This document shows positions 21,744-31,532 of a stretch of 64,000 nucleotides of DNA, piece after piece; position 1 is the stretch's first letter, and each line of letters starts with the position of its first letter. The translations under genes and the position numbers were made by a program. This stretch comes from Heterostelium album PN500 (lineage: Eukaryota; Evosea; Eumycetozoa; Acytosteliales; Acytosteliaceae). The DNA is taken from assembly GCF_000004825.1 (NCBI RefSeq), contig NW_008805085.1, positions 1,178,001 to 1,242,000 on the forward strand, given 5' to 3'. The notes below the pieces were generated by a model. The model worked only from the letters and a program-made list of their open reading frames with translations. It had not been told where the DNA came from and ran no database searches.

Positions 21744-23549
21744 ATGAACATAGAAGATAATAGTAATAATAGCTTTTACTTTAAAAAGATATTAAATTCG
21801 AAAATATTGAGAAATAGAATATTCAGAGATGTTAAACAGATTCATAGACTCGACCGTTTAGTTTACGATTGGTATGACCTTGGATGCTTCCCAGCGGAGT
21901 TGATCAGATTCAATCAAACTGAAAGGTTTAAATCGATATTCATCAGAGTAATATCTGCGCTCAAAGATCAATCGTATGATAGCTCTCTACTAGCTGATTT
22001 CAAATCGCTATTCATTAAATCATTGAAACTTGCAAGTGAACGTGGCAAACTTGATTTAATTGAAGTTGTTTATCAACATTGTAGCCATTCACTAATAAAC
22101 TTCAAAGCTATTCATGATGAGTCGATAAAACATGGGCACTTACCAATAATCCAATTCCTTCATGAAAACAAAATCGATTCTGTATTCAGTGGAGAATCGA
22201 TGCAATTGGCTGCAATGCATGGTCACCTTCATATTGTGCGGTGGATCCACGAGAATAGGAGAGATAAAGTAACAAAATCAGCTATGGATAACGCAGCTGC
22301 CAAAGGTCACCTGCATATAGTCGAGTTCTTACACGCCAATCGAACTGAAGGCTGCTCTTCAAAAGCTAAAGATCTATGCAGTCACCCGCCAACTGCACGA
22401 TTCCTTCATCGTAACCGAACCGAACCATTGACATCGCTAAACGGTACAATTCGTTCTGGTGATATTGAATTGATCGAATTTGCTCTCAAGAGATATCCGT
22501 TTGTCTATAGACCGCTCAATATCATCAGCTCAATATATGATGGTCAGTATGAAGCCACCAAATATCTACTGGCGAATCGCACTGAAGATTGTATTCTGTC
22601 GACCATTAACCTAGCTCTGGTGCATGGTCAATTTGAATTGGCCAAACAAATTCACTATCACACTAATGGAAACAATGAAAAATCGAATGAAATAATATTG
22701 GTTCTGTCGTCGCCAAACAAAGATAGCGCCAATCGAATGGATATGATTGAATTTCTATATGAACATCGATTTAAAGAGGTAGATTTGGAGAGTTACTATA
22801 TTATGATGAGTGCTGCAAGAGAAGGTGAACTTGAAATAGTTCGGTTCCTACATAGAAAAGGATATAGAAATACAAGAGAGGTCATGGATCAAGCTGCAAT
22901 CAATGGACATACAAAAGTGGTGCGATTCCTAAATGAAAACACCACCGAAGGTTGCTCAGCCAATATCTTAGATAGTCTTTCACGCAAAGCGAATACTTTC
23001 GAAACATTCAAATATCTCTTTGAGAATCGTAGCGACTGTATCTGTACCAATAAGACACTGAATAGATTGGCATCGTTTGAAAATCAAGAAGCTATGCAAT
23101 GGTTGATGAATCATAACAACAACCTACATTGTACTGATAAAGCCTATAAATATGCATGTAAGAACAACAGGTTGTCGAATGTCATTTGGTTAAAAGAACA
23201 TCTTGAATTACCATTCAATGACAACACATCGGAATTCGCAACCGCACCAGAATGTTTAGATTTGATCATATATCTACACAATCAAAACGCTCCATTTTCA
23301 AAAGATGTTATCGGTGATGCTGCAGAGCAAGGTTCAAAAGAAATCGTTGAATTTCTACTCACCAATAGAACCGAAGGGTTCAGCGAATTAGCACTGGAGT
23401 ATGCACTTACAAAGAATGATTTTGCAATAATGAAATTGCTTCTTCTTAATAATAGAGAGAGAATCTCAATACCATCTGAATTGGATGATGAATTAAAATT
23501 CAAAAGTTACCCAGAAAGACTTGAATTTATTAAATCTTTAAATATTTAA
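21744..23549 (+). CDS. Ankyrin-type repeat protein, tandem paralogue 2
   Basis: This is a single exon of 601 residues. It shares the whole layout with the upstream copy: the same head (NNSFYFKKILNSKILRNRIF), the same order of repeats and a matching end (PERLEFIKSLNI). By eye the two proteins are roughly half identical overall, but the segment around residues 120-170 is almost the same, down to the DNA. The stretch from 22149 onward repeats the stretch from about 20168 for some 40 bases without change. The copies look functional, with no breaks. Confidence 0.9.
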   Translation: MNIEDNSNNSFYFKKILNSKILRNRIFRDVKQIHRLDRLVYDWYDLGCFPAELIRFNQTERFKSIFIRVISALKDQSYDSSLLADFKSLFIKSLKLASERGKLDLIEVVYQHCSHSLINFKAIHDESIKHGHLPIIQFLHENKIDSVFSGESMQLAAMHGHLHIVRWIHENRRDKVTKSAMDNAAAKGHLHIVEFLHANRTEGCSSKAKDLCSHPPTARFLHRNRTEPLTSLNGTIRSGDIELIEFALKRYPFVYRPLNIISSIYDGQYEATKYLLANRTEDCILSTINLALVHGQFELAKQIHYHTNGNNEKSNEIILVLSSPNKDSANRMDMIEFLYEHRFKEVDLESYYIMMSAAREGELEIVRFLHRKGYRNTREVMDQAAINGHTKVVRFLNENTTEGCSANILDSLSRKANTFETFKYLFENRSDCICTNKTLNRLASFENQEAMQWLMNHNNNLHCTDKAYKYACKNNRLSNVIWLKEHLELPFNDNTSEFATAPECLDLIIYLHNQNAPFSKDVIGDAAEQGSKEIVEFLLTNRTEGFSELALEYALTKNDFAIMKLLLLNNRERISIPSELDDELKFKSYPERLEFIKSLNI

Positions 23550-23764
23550 AGATTTGCAAACATGTTGTAATGTATTAATAATAAATCATTTGTTATCACG
23601 ATCAAAAAAAAAACTAATATTTTTTGTTATTTTATTTTATTTATTTTTTTTGTCGTTCGTTTTTTGTTTTTTGTTAAATTAAATTTTATTTTATTTCTCA
23701 CTTTTTTAATTATAATATAAATATATATAGATAAACAGTATTACAAGTTAATATTTAAATAAAA

Positions 23765-24550
23765 ATGAGTGATAATAAGAAAGCAGTACATCCACTATCT
23801 AGAAAGGCAAAGAAGATCACTAAGGCTGGTTTCAGAGTGGTTAGAAAAGAAAAGCAGGTTACAATGAAGAATAAAGAACATACTGTATTATGTATGTGTT
23901 TTAACTAAAGTTGATTGATTTAATTACTATTTAACTAATGATAACTATTACTTTAACAAAATAGATCAAAAAGTTAAATACTTCCAAGATAAGATTAAAG
24001 AGACACCAAAGAAAGTATATACACCAAGAGAACTATCGAGATGGATTGAAGAATATATTAATAGAAACGACGATAAACTTCTGGGAGAAGATGAAATCAA
24101 AAAGAAAGTCAATCGTTCAAATACAGCTGATTTATTAAATTCATTAAAAGTTGATGAACTTAAACAATTTAATGGTGATGGTTATTGTATGTATATATAA
24201 CAACAAAATAATATTATAATAATGATTGATTAGCTATTAACAATAACTAAATGAATACTATAGCTATTCCAGATTTAACAAAGATAAGTAATGTAAAGTG
24301 GTTGAATGAATGGGAAGGAAACATGCAACTGATACATCAATTGCAAATGAAGAAATTTAAATCAATCGATGGAAAGGACGACAGTGAAGTATCTACAGAT
24401 GTTGCAACATCAACTACTACCACCACCACCACCAGCAACAACACTGAAGAACCAAAGTCAATTAGAACACAATTAGAAACACCCGTTACCACCAACCCAT
24501 TTGCTCTTCTTTCAGCTTCACTAATGAGTAAACCAACAACAACCAACTAA
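23765..24550 (+). CDS. tma16: TMA16 homologue (60S biogenesis/translation-associated)
   Basis: There are three exons: 23765-23891, 23965-24186 and 24264-24550, giving 211 residues. The start VHPLSRKAKKITKAGFRVVR matches the family signature (His-Pro-x-Ser-Arg-Lys-Ala). The middle contains the two helices with YTPRELSRWIEEYINRNDDKL, and LLNSLKVDELKQFNGDGYSIPDL leads to the conserved Trp region (VKWLNEWEGNMQLI). The last 60 residues are a Ser/Thr-rich low-complexity tail not needed in the family. TMA16 binds late nuclear pre-60S particles. All junctions are in phase. Confidence 0.88.
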
Positions 24551-25611
24551 ACAAAATAATAATATAACTAAATCCAATGAATTTAGATTTAGATCTAAAC
24601 AACATTTTAATCAAAAATAAATAGTATTTATTATATTATTTAATATTTATTATTCATCAATTATTATTATTATTGTATGAATAATAAAAAAGAGAGTAAC
24701 GTTATATAAGACTTTTTTGAATTGATCCATCATATTTTTTTTTTTGGGTAGATGGTCAAAGCAAGGCACAAGTAACGTATTTTTTGTTTTGTTTTTTTTC
24801 AAATGTATTTTTTTTTGAATTTTATTTTTATTTTTTTCATTTTTAAATTTTTTTTTTGCCAATTACCATAGAGTACGCTTTTCAAATTTTTTTTGAGGTC
24901 ATTCATCAATAGAGAATCAACACGATTTTAAGTGGATTAGTATGTGATTCGTTTTTTTATCATAATAATTTTTTTAATAGTAAAAGCAAATAATTAGTTT
25001 TTTTGTTATAGTTTAATCAACAATTACAAGATTTATATTAAAATCAATAATAATATAATAATTACAAATTCGTCGTTTTTCCAAAATTCTTCTCTTTTCT
25101 ATCTCAAATATTGTTATTTAGTTAAATATTTCATTATTCTATTCAATACTATTATTACAGATTAGATTTATTCATGATGAAACAGATGATGTAATACAAA
25201 AAATAGGATTTAAAAAATGAAACAAATAATCGATCTTTGGTCATCTAAAATTTTTATAAGTTGTGTTATGAAGCAGCGAAAACAACAAAAAAATATCAAC
25301 AAAAAAAAGGAAGATAATCAGAATTATTATTCTATTTCATTGCTACTTTATCGGATGAAAAAAAATTCTGTTAAATTATAAACAAATTCGATCAAACTAT
25401 AGACAACGAATACAATTCATATAAATTTATACTAGTCATTATCTATCTTTTTTTTCTTCTCTCTCTCTCTCTCTCTCTTTTTTTTTTTTTTTTGACAAAC
25501 GAATTTTGTATCTACGGAAAAAAACTAAAAAAAAAACTAAAAAATTGATAATTATTTCAAAGGAATAAGAATTTTAATACTAATATTTATTATTATCAAT
25601 TATATAAAGAA
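24551..25611. promoter_or_regulatory. Intergenic region upstream of ribosomal protein gene eL28
   Basis: 1061 bp of T- and A-rich DNA. The pyrimidine run at 25448-25493 is the most striking part. No credible gene is visible; the frame at 24650-24862 on the minus strand is low-complexity Lys/Asn. Confidence 0.5.
25448..25493 (+). repeat. Polypyrimidine tract with (TC)n core
   Basis: A T-run leads into about a dozen TC dinucleotides (around 25456-25478) and a second T-run, some 120-160 bp before the eL28 start codon. It could be a promoter element or near the transcription start, where 5' pyrimidine tracts are common in ribosomal protein mRNAs. That role is inferred. Confidence 0.7.
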
Positions 25612-26028
25612 ATGTCATCAGAGCTCATTTGGAACGTCATCAGAGGTAACAACGCTTTCAAGATTACCAGAGGAAAGACCTCTTTCTCAAGCGAAGCTGG
25701 TAATCTCCGTAACAAGCACAGCTCAAAGTACTCTGGTTTGGCCAACCGTAAGGTCGTCGATGTCAACGTCAACGCCGCTGGTGCCATCGAATTGTCTGCC
25801 AAGCGTACCAAGAAGGCTGCCAACCCAGCTGCCTCCTTCGGTCGTGTCCAATTGTCAAAGAACTACCGTTCATCCGCCAAGGCCATCCGTACCCTCACCA
25901 CCGGTTACGCCCCAGAGCTCCGTGCTGCTGCCCTCGCCCGTTACCACCGTCTCAACAAGACCGCCAAGGCCGCCAACATGTTGAAGGCTCGTGCTGCCAA
26001 GAAGGCTGCCAAGACTGCTGCCAACTAA
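25612..26028 (+). CDS. rpl28: 60S ribosomal protein L28 (eL28)
   Basis: This is a single exon of 138 residues. Landmarks are SSELIWNVIRGNNAF at the start, SGLANRKVVDVN, RVQLSKNYRSSAKAIRTL and an Ala/Lys-rich C-terminus. It is a component of the large cytoplasmic ribosomal subunit. Codon use is strongly biased to C-ending codons (GCC, AAG, ACC, CGT), as expected of a very highly expressed gene, and contrasts with the AT-rich flanks. Confidence 0.97.
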   Translation: MSSELIWNVIRGNNAFKITRGKTSFSSEAGNLRNKHSSKYSGLANRKVVDVNVNAAGAIELSAKRTKKAANPAASFGRVQLSKNYRSSAKAIRTLTTGYAPELRAAALARYHRLNKTAKAANMLKARAAKKAAKTAAN

Positions 26029-26192
26029 ACACCTTGTTAGTAGTTTTTGCAAAATTAAAATAAAAAGTAAATCCATTTTAAAATCACTAAGATTATTATT
26101 TCTTTTATGCATAAATCTTTTTTTTGTTTGAAAGTATTTATATGTACAACATTATTATAATCTTTATTAATATAAATTTTATATGTTTGTTT

Positions 26193-26633
26193 TTAGAATC
26201 CATTTTCAATTAAATAATCAGCTAATTTCTCGATTGTGTTTGTTGCATTTCCTGGTTGTTGAGTTTCGTTGTAATATCCGACTAGAATTGATTTCAGAGT
26301 TTTAACACACACTAAACCTGTTGAGCCTTTCTTACCGTAGATACTTCTTTCATTTGCTTTAATGCCCATATATTTAATACCATCTAGCATGATACCTTTC
26401 TCCAATGCTTCGTTTGGTTTCTTGAAAAGATCGGATAATGCTTTTCCATCGGTTTGTGAAACTAGTTTAGGAGTAGAAGATGCCCAATTATTTCCGTCGT
26501 GTCCAATAATAGCGGCTCTTGCTAAATTTTTCGAACCTATCAAATTTGTGTCAACGTATTGCTAAATTTCTTTAAATTAACAAATTATAATATAATATTC
26601 CAAACTAATAATGTTATTTACCTGCCAAGACAT
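26193..26633 (-). CDS. Profilin
   Basis: There are two exons, 26622-26633 and 26193-26561, giving 126 residues. The first coding exon is only 12 bases (Met-Ser-Trp-Gln). The joined start MSWQQYVDTNLIGS is the classic profilin N-terminal helix, followed by KAAIIGHDGNNWA-like AAIIGHDGNNWASS. The C-terminal helix (NTIEKLADYLIENGF) completes the poly-proline groove with Trp3. Profilin binds G-actin and feeds formins, one of which lies about 14 kb away in the window (no linkage implied). The gene converges on eL28 with 164 bp between stops. Confidence 0.97.
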
Positions 26634-26985
26634 TTTTCATAAAATAGTATAATAAAGATAAAGATATTTGAAAAAAAAAAAACTAAAAAAAGATAAAAAT
26701 ATATATTCAAATAAAAAATTTTAACAAAAGTTCGAATATTTATTTAAACTTTACTAGTTAATTCATTAATATTTGACCTGGCTATGAATAAAATTTATTT
26801 GTATTTCTGAAACACACACACACACAACATGAAAAAATCAAAACACATATTTTTCCATATTTCTAAGATTTAGGGGTTGTCTATGTATATGACTAAATTG
26901 GGAATATATAAAATGAAATAACAAAGATAATAGGATCAGATTGTATATTAATACATTCATATATATTTATACAAAAGTTTATTGT
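26634..26985. other. Intergenic region, profilin promoter
   Basis: 352 bp of AT-rich DNA with a short CA run near 26815. No gene is seen. Confidence 0.5.
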
Positions 26986-28166
26986 TTATTTCTTAAAATA
27001 TTTCATTATCTGAGTTAGTTGTACAATTGTATTTCTTTGTAATCTAGGTTGTTGTTGTAAAAACAATCTTCTAGATGAAGAAGAACATGTTGACATTGAT
27101 CTTTGACCAAACATCTTACCATCTTTAGTTTGTATCATGTATGTCAATGAATTTAGTTGATTGTCATTTTCTATTTTAGTTCCGTTGTATCCATAGAGGT
27201 TCTTTATATCTGACTTTGGTATATTAAGCTTCTCAACGATAGCATTCTTGACATTGTCAATGGTTAAAGGTGTTGGTTTGTTGAATTCTTCTGCTAAATC
27301 TGGAGCTAGTTGTGTGATCACTGCAAATTTAGTTGGTTTCTTCGGTGGTACACCCAACTCCTTGACCAAAGCAAGCACATCGGCATCTTTAGCATCGAAA
27401 TTAACAAGTCTACCACTCTTTGCCAGTCGTGATTGTGTCGGTTTGCTACTACTACTACCGCCGCCATTATTATTATTGGTGGACGACGCAACACTATCAA
27501 AGATGGTTCTTGAACCTTCGCAGCTTGTGTTATCCCAATTGCACTTTTGAATCGATGTATACTCCCCGGTGGTTAAATCCATCGATATATGTTTGAGAGT
27601 TGTTTCTTTGGCGCTCAAAGTGAATGATTCCACTTCTCGACTGAATCCACCACCATTGACACTAAAGTGAAGTACATTGACATGGCGCATCTCATATTCA
27701 ACTATGTTGGCGACATCGTCCTTCTCATAGATATTTCTATAGATAACCAACGGGATTACTTCTCCTCTTAAACAAGCATAGTTTAAGTAAGGCGATTTAC
27801 TACATGAATTTTTAGAAAAACTAAAATCCTTTAAATAATATGTTAATATCTTGCTATCTTTTTGTTTGTTTTTGATCGATCGATCGATCTATTATTATTA
27901 ATTCTACATACTCCAACTCTACCATTTATTACATTGTAGCTGAAACTATAAACCTCTACATATCTTTCGAATAGATGGTTCACCTTTTTCATGATGAATT
28001 GTATTTCTTCTTCTTGATAGTAAGATTTTGGATCTTTTCTTTGAACGACCACAACTTTTTCTTCTCTGAGTAGATTAGATAGCTCATCTTTTTGATTTTC
28101 AAAGATTGGAGCTTTAAATCCCTCAGATGAATTTGTATTTATATCAAAAGGAATATATAATGACAT
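26986..28166 (-). CDS. Unrecognised protein, 365 aa
   Basis: There are two exons, 27912-28166 and 26986-27828. The joint is in phase and reads NGRVGDFSFSKNSC. Residues 1-200 look like a folded domain with two clusters of Cys and aromatic residues (SPYLNYACLRGEVIPLVIYR, CNWDNTSCEG). A Ser/Asn/Gly linker sits at about 205-225. Residues 240-340 form a second domain ending in a ubiquitin-like or doublecortin-like strand pattern (IKNLYGYNGTKIENDNQLN). The tail is basic and Gln-rich. I cannot assign a family. There is no signal peptide or membrane segment. Intron sequence includes four tandem GATC units. Confidence 0.75.
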
Positions 28167-28581
28167 TTTCTAATATGTATGATAGAAATCGAAATTGAAC
28201 TAAAAAATAAATATCATTTACATTTTGTCTATCGAATATTTATTAATCTAGAGCACAGATACTTTTCCTGAAATTATCTTGGTTTTAAATATCAGTGATC
28301 GTTTTGGCAACAGAAAATTTCTGTTTTTGCTTTAAAAGCAAAAATAGTTAATTGCTGACAAATTAATTATGAAATGACTTGAAGTTGATTATAATATTAG
28401 ATTGAAAAAAGAAAGAAACAACAATGACGAAAAATGTACGAGTGTTTTGGAACATCTCATACAGAATAACACTATTGATATCTACAGATTTACTCTAATG
28501 CAAATGCTAATAGTGATAGTAAAATCTCTTTTCTTTAATTAAATGCAAACAATAATTATCATATTAGATCTAGTTGAATGA
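28167..28581. other. Intergenic region
   Basis: 415 bp lie upstream of the 365-aa orphan and downstream of glyoxalase I, both on the minus strand. A short inverted repeat TTTTGCTTTTAAAAGCAAAA lies near 28324-28344. No gene is seen. Confidence 0.5.
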
Positions 28582-29077
28582 TTAATTTCCTAATCCTTTT
28601 CCAATGAATTTATTTTCGATTAATTCGATTTTGTATCCATCTGGATCTTCTACGAATGCAATTACGGTAGTTCCACCTATTATTAATTAGTAGGATTTTG
28701 CAAATATGTAAATTAATAATGGATTTACATTTGTGTAAATATGATTATATTATTAATACTATACCTTTAACTGGACCAACTTCACGTGTGACTTTACCAC
28801 CTGCAGATCTAACCTTTTCTACGACTTCAGAGATGTTATCTGCACCAATAGCGATATGACCAAATGCACCACCGAGATCGTAGCTTGTAACACCCCAATT
28901 ATAAGTCAGTTCAAGTACAGTACCGACAGACTCATCCTCGTAACCAATGAATGCCAATGTATACTTGTACTCTGCATTTTCACTCTTTCTCAACAATTTC
29001 ATACCCAATATATTGGTATAAAAGTCGATAGAACGATCGAGATCACCAACTCTCAACATAGTATGTAAGAAACGCAT
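28582..29077 (-). CDS. gloA: Glyoxalase I (lactoylglutathione lyase), bacterial GloA type
   Basis: There are two exons, 28765-29077 and 28582-28676, giving 135 residues, the same length as Escherichia coli GloA. The metal ligands fall at the same residue numbers as in E. coli: His5 (RFLHTML), Glu56 (VLELTYNWG), His74 (FGHIAIG) and Glu122 (DGYKIELIE). The end GLGN is also shared. The enzyme isomerises the glutathione hemithioacetal of methylglyoxal. The short single-domain form without eukaryotic insertions is the nickel/cobalt-type class by family knowledge. A host-style intron splits it, so any transfer from bacteria is old. No targeting peptide is present. Confidence 0.95.
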
Positions 29078-29407
29078 CTTATTTTTATTCTTTATTATTC
29101 TTTATCTAAATAAAAACAGTTATTAATAATATAGATATATAATTAAAGTTGTTTGGTAATGAAAATAAATCAGAGCAGGGTGTGGGAAAAATTGCTCATC
29201 AACTTTTTTCACATGTTTTTTTTTAATTGTTCTGCTTTGATCATCTGATGTGATCAAATAATTCATTAAACATTATAATATTAAAACAACTATTATTATT
29301 TTATTTTAATAATTGTTTTTGATACAATATATATGATTGATTTTTTTCGATTTGTTTTTTTGTTTTTTTTTTGTTGTTGGTTGGTTGTTTAATGGTATGT
29401 TGCTTGT
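29078..29407. other. Intergenic region, glyoxalase I promoter
   Basis: 330 bp between glyoxalase I and the eIF3f stop, with T-runs near 29340-29370. No gene is seen. Confidence 0.5.
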
Positions 29408-30857
29408 TTAAAAGTTTAGACTTTGACGTACTTTTTCGGCTACGGCTAATTGTGAACGAGTCAATGAGGCAATATAAACGATCATGAGGAGATCCTTGAC
29501 GCTGTTGTTGATAACTTTTTCCATTACGTGGGTATTTGATTTTGGCAAAGCCTGGATGGTCTTGGCGAGGAAACGACCGATACGTGGATCACCTTGGATC
29601 TCACCCTTCTCGACGGCAGCGATGTACTGTGCTACGGAATCGAGCATCTGGTCGAGCTTACCAAGTGATCCTTGGAGTGATTCGAGCTCCGAGAGCAACG
29701 AGATCGATTGTTGTTGTTGCTGTTGTTGTTCGGCGTCGGCAGTGGCGGTGGCGTCGACGATGGTGGCAGTCAGCGAACGGTCGGCAGCGGTCAAAGCATC
29801 GAGACCGGCATTCTCTGCTTCGAAAGTGAGAATCTCCAATGGCAATGGAGTGAAGTAGCTTCCCAATGAGCTGTCTGGATGCTCGCTGAGCGAGTGTGCT
29901 TGGTAGGCGTGAATACCCATTGTGTCGTTGGTGAGACCGGTGTCCACTGTCAAATGGATCGGTGATCCATTCATCTCTTCACGATAGAAATTATTGATAA
30001 TCACAGAGTTCTCATTGATGTCACATCCTGTTGCGTACCAACCAATGATTGGTTCACGTGGTGATGACTTTAAGTGTAAATCTAACATTTTTCTGTGGAA
30101 TTCCATCTCTACTGCAATCTATTTTCATTTTTAATTGTGTTGATGAATAATGAGTTTGATAAGTATATAATATTTTAATTAAATAATAACAATCTAATCT
30201 ATAATCAGTCAATCAAAAAAAACATAACTATATCCAAAACAAACCAGTTTATAACTATCAAAAGGTAATCAATCCAATAAAAACTAACCAAATCAAACCT
30301 AACCAAACCAAACCGAGCCGAACCAAATACAAAATCCATATGATCATCCATCTAAATTCATCTATCCAAAATCATCTTAAATCCAAACCATTTCTTTATC
30401 TCATTCCAATTATCGTTAAAATGACTTCCTTTGATAACTAAGACTTGGTGTACAATTAAAACCTAAGGGATCTGTATGTATGCTGTTTGGTGATTGTTTG
30501 GTTTGGTTTGGTTTGAAATGATTATGTTCGTATCATTGATAGATTCAATTCTGAATATAACTGGTTTAACTCTATTGTTTTTGATTGCTATTGTTGATTG
30601 ATTGATTGATTGACTGACTGATTAATATGATTGGTTATGTACTGTTTATTCCTTACTTGATCACCTTCAGAATGTACAACTGGGAAACTGTTTTTGATTT
30701 CTACAACACCATCGTTATTATAACCTAAAAGAGTACCAATAACTCTGTCTTGACCATCGTGTCTTCTGATATAGTGATCCAATATATTGAAAATGACAAC
30801 TGGGTGTACTTTAACTGTGAGTTGGCTTGGTGAAAAGATTGATTTCTCTGATTGCAT
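29408..30857 (-). CDS. eif3f: Translation initiation factor eIF3 subunit F
   Basis: There are two exons, 30657-30857 and 29408-30118, giving 303 residues. The MPN domain runs from about residue 10 to 140 (VKVHPVVIFNILDHYIRR, VIGTLLGYNNDGVVEIKNSF, PIIGWYATGCDINENSVIIN). The catalytic JAMM metal motif is absent, as in other eIF3f. The C-terminal helical half (LDQMLDSVAQYIAAVEKGEIQGDP, LLMIVYIASLTRSQLAVAEK) is diagnostic. A short poly-Gln interrupts the middle. Part of the eIF3 octamer core on the 40S subunit. The intron (30119-30656, 538 nt) is several times longer than others in this window. Confidence 0.96.
30119..30656 (-). other. Unusually long intron of eIF3f with inverted repeat
   Basis: Most introns here are 60-130 nt, but this one is 538. 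AACCAAACCAAACC at 30301-30314 is the exact reverse complement of GGTTTGGTTTGGTT at 30500-30513, so 14 bp arms could pair across about 185 nt. The second arm lies in four tandem GTTTG units. This could hold splice sites together or enclose an RNA. Confidence 0.7.
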
Positions 30858-31532
30858 CTTTAATTTGTATATATCTATCTATATAAATAATAAATCTAAT
30901 CTTTTTTCTTTAGATGATGAACAAGATCACTTAAATTTTAATCTCTCGTTTAAAAATTACTTTATCTAAATTCAACAACAAAAAACTCAATGATTTCTCA
31001 CTCTTCTTTTTGTAACAACTTAGGCTGACCACACTAATTTCACACTATCAAAAAAAAAAAAAAAAAAAAAAAAACTATTTTAAAAATTTAAAAAAACTTT
31101 TGTGAATTTTTTCAAAAAAAATCGAAACAATTCAATAATCGAACCTCCAAATTCGTAATATCAATATCACAATTAAATTGTTATTATATTTTAAAATATT
31201 GTAACAAGATATAATAATGTGAGTTTAAAATTATGAATAAAATAAATATTCATTTAAAATTGTTAATGACAATAACAACAACAAACAGTCCAAGTTTGTT
31301 TTGATAATTTTTTTGTTTTTTAAATAAAAATAAATAAAGTGTACTGTTTTGATTTTTTTTTTTTTTTTTTTTAATGACAACTTACTTAAGAGTTTTATCA
31401 TTTTTTCTTAAATTTTAATTTAATTTATTTATAAAGTTAGTTTATTATTTAATATTATCTATTTTTATTATTTTTGTTATTTATACTTATAAATAGTATA
31501 TTAGCAAATATAAATAGTAATAATAGTAAATA
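30858..31532. promoter_or_regulatory. Divergent intergenic region, eIF3f / RRM-SURP-CID gene
   Basis: 675 bp, including an A-run at about 31050-31073 and a T-run at about 31352-31372. Both promoters must lie here. No gene is seen. Confidence 0.5.

Noticed and set aside
24650-24862. Lys/Asn-rich minus-strand frame of 70 codons
   Set aside because: Low-complexity translation of A/T-rich intergenic DNA; no splice partners or recognisable motif.
27870-27892. Four tandem GATC units
   Set aside because: Lies within an intron and is explained as a simple repeat; no regulatory role is supported.
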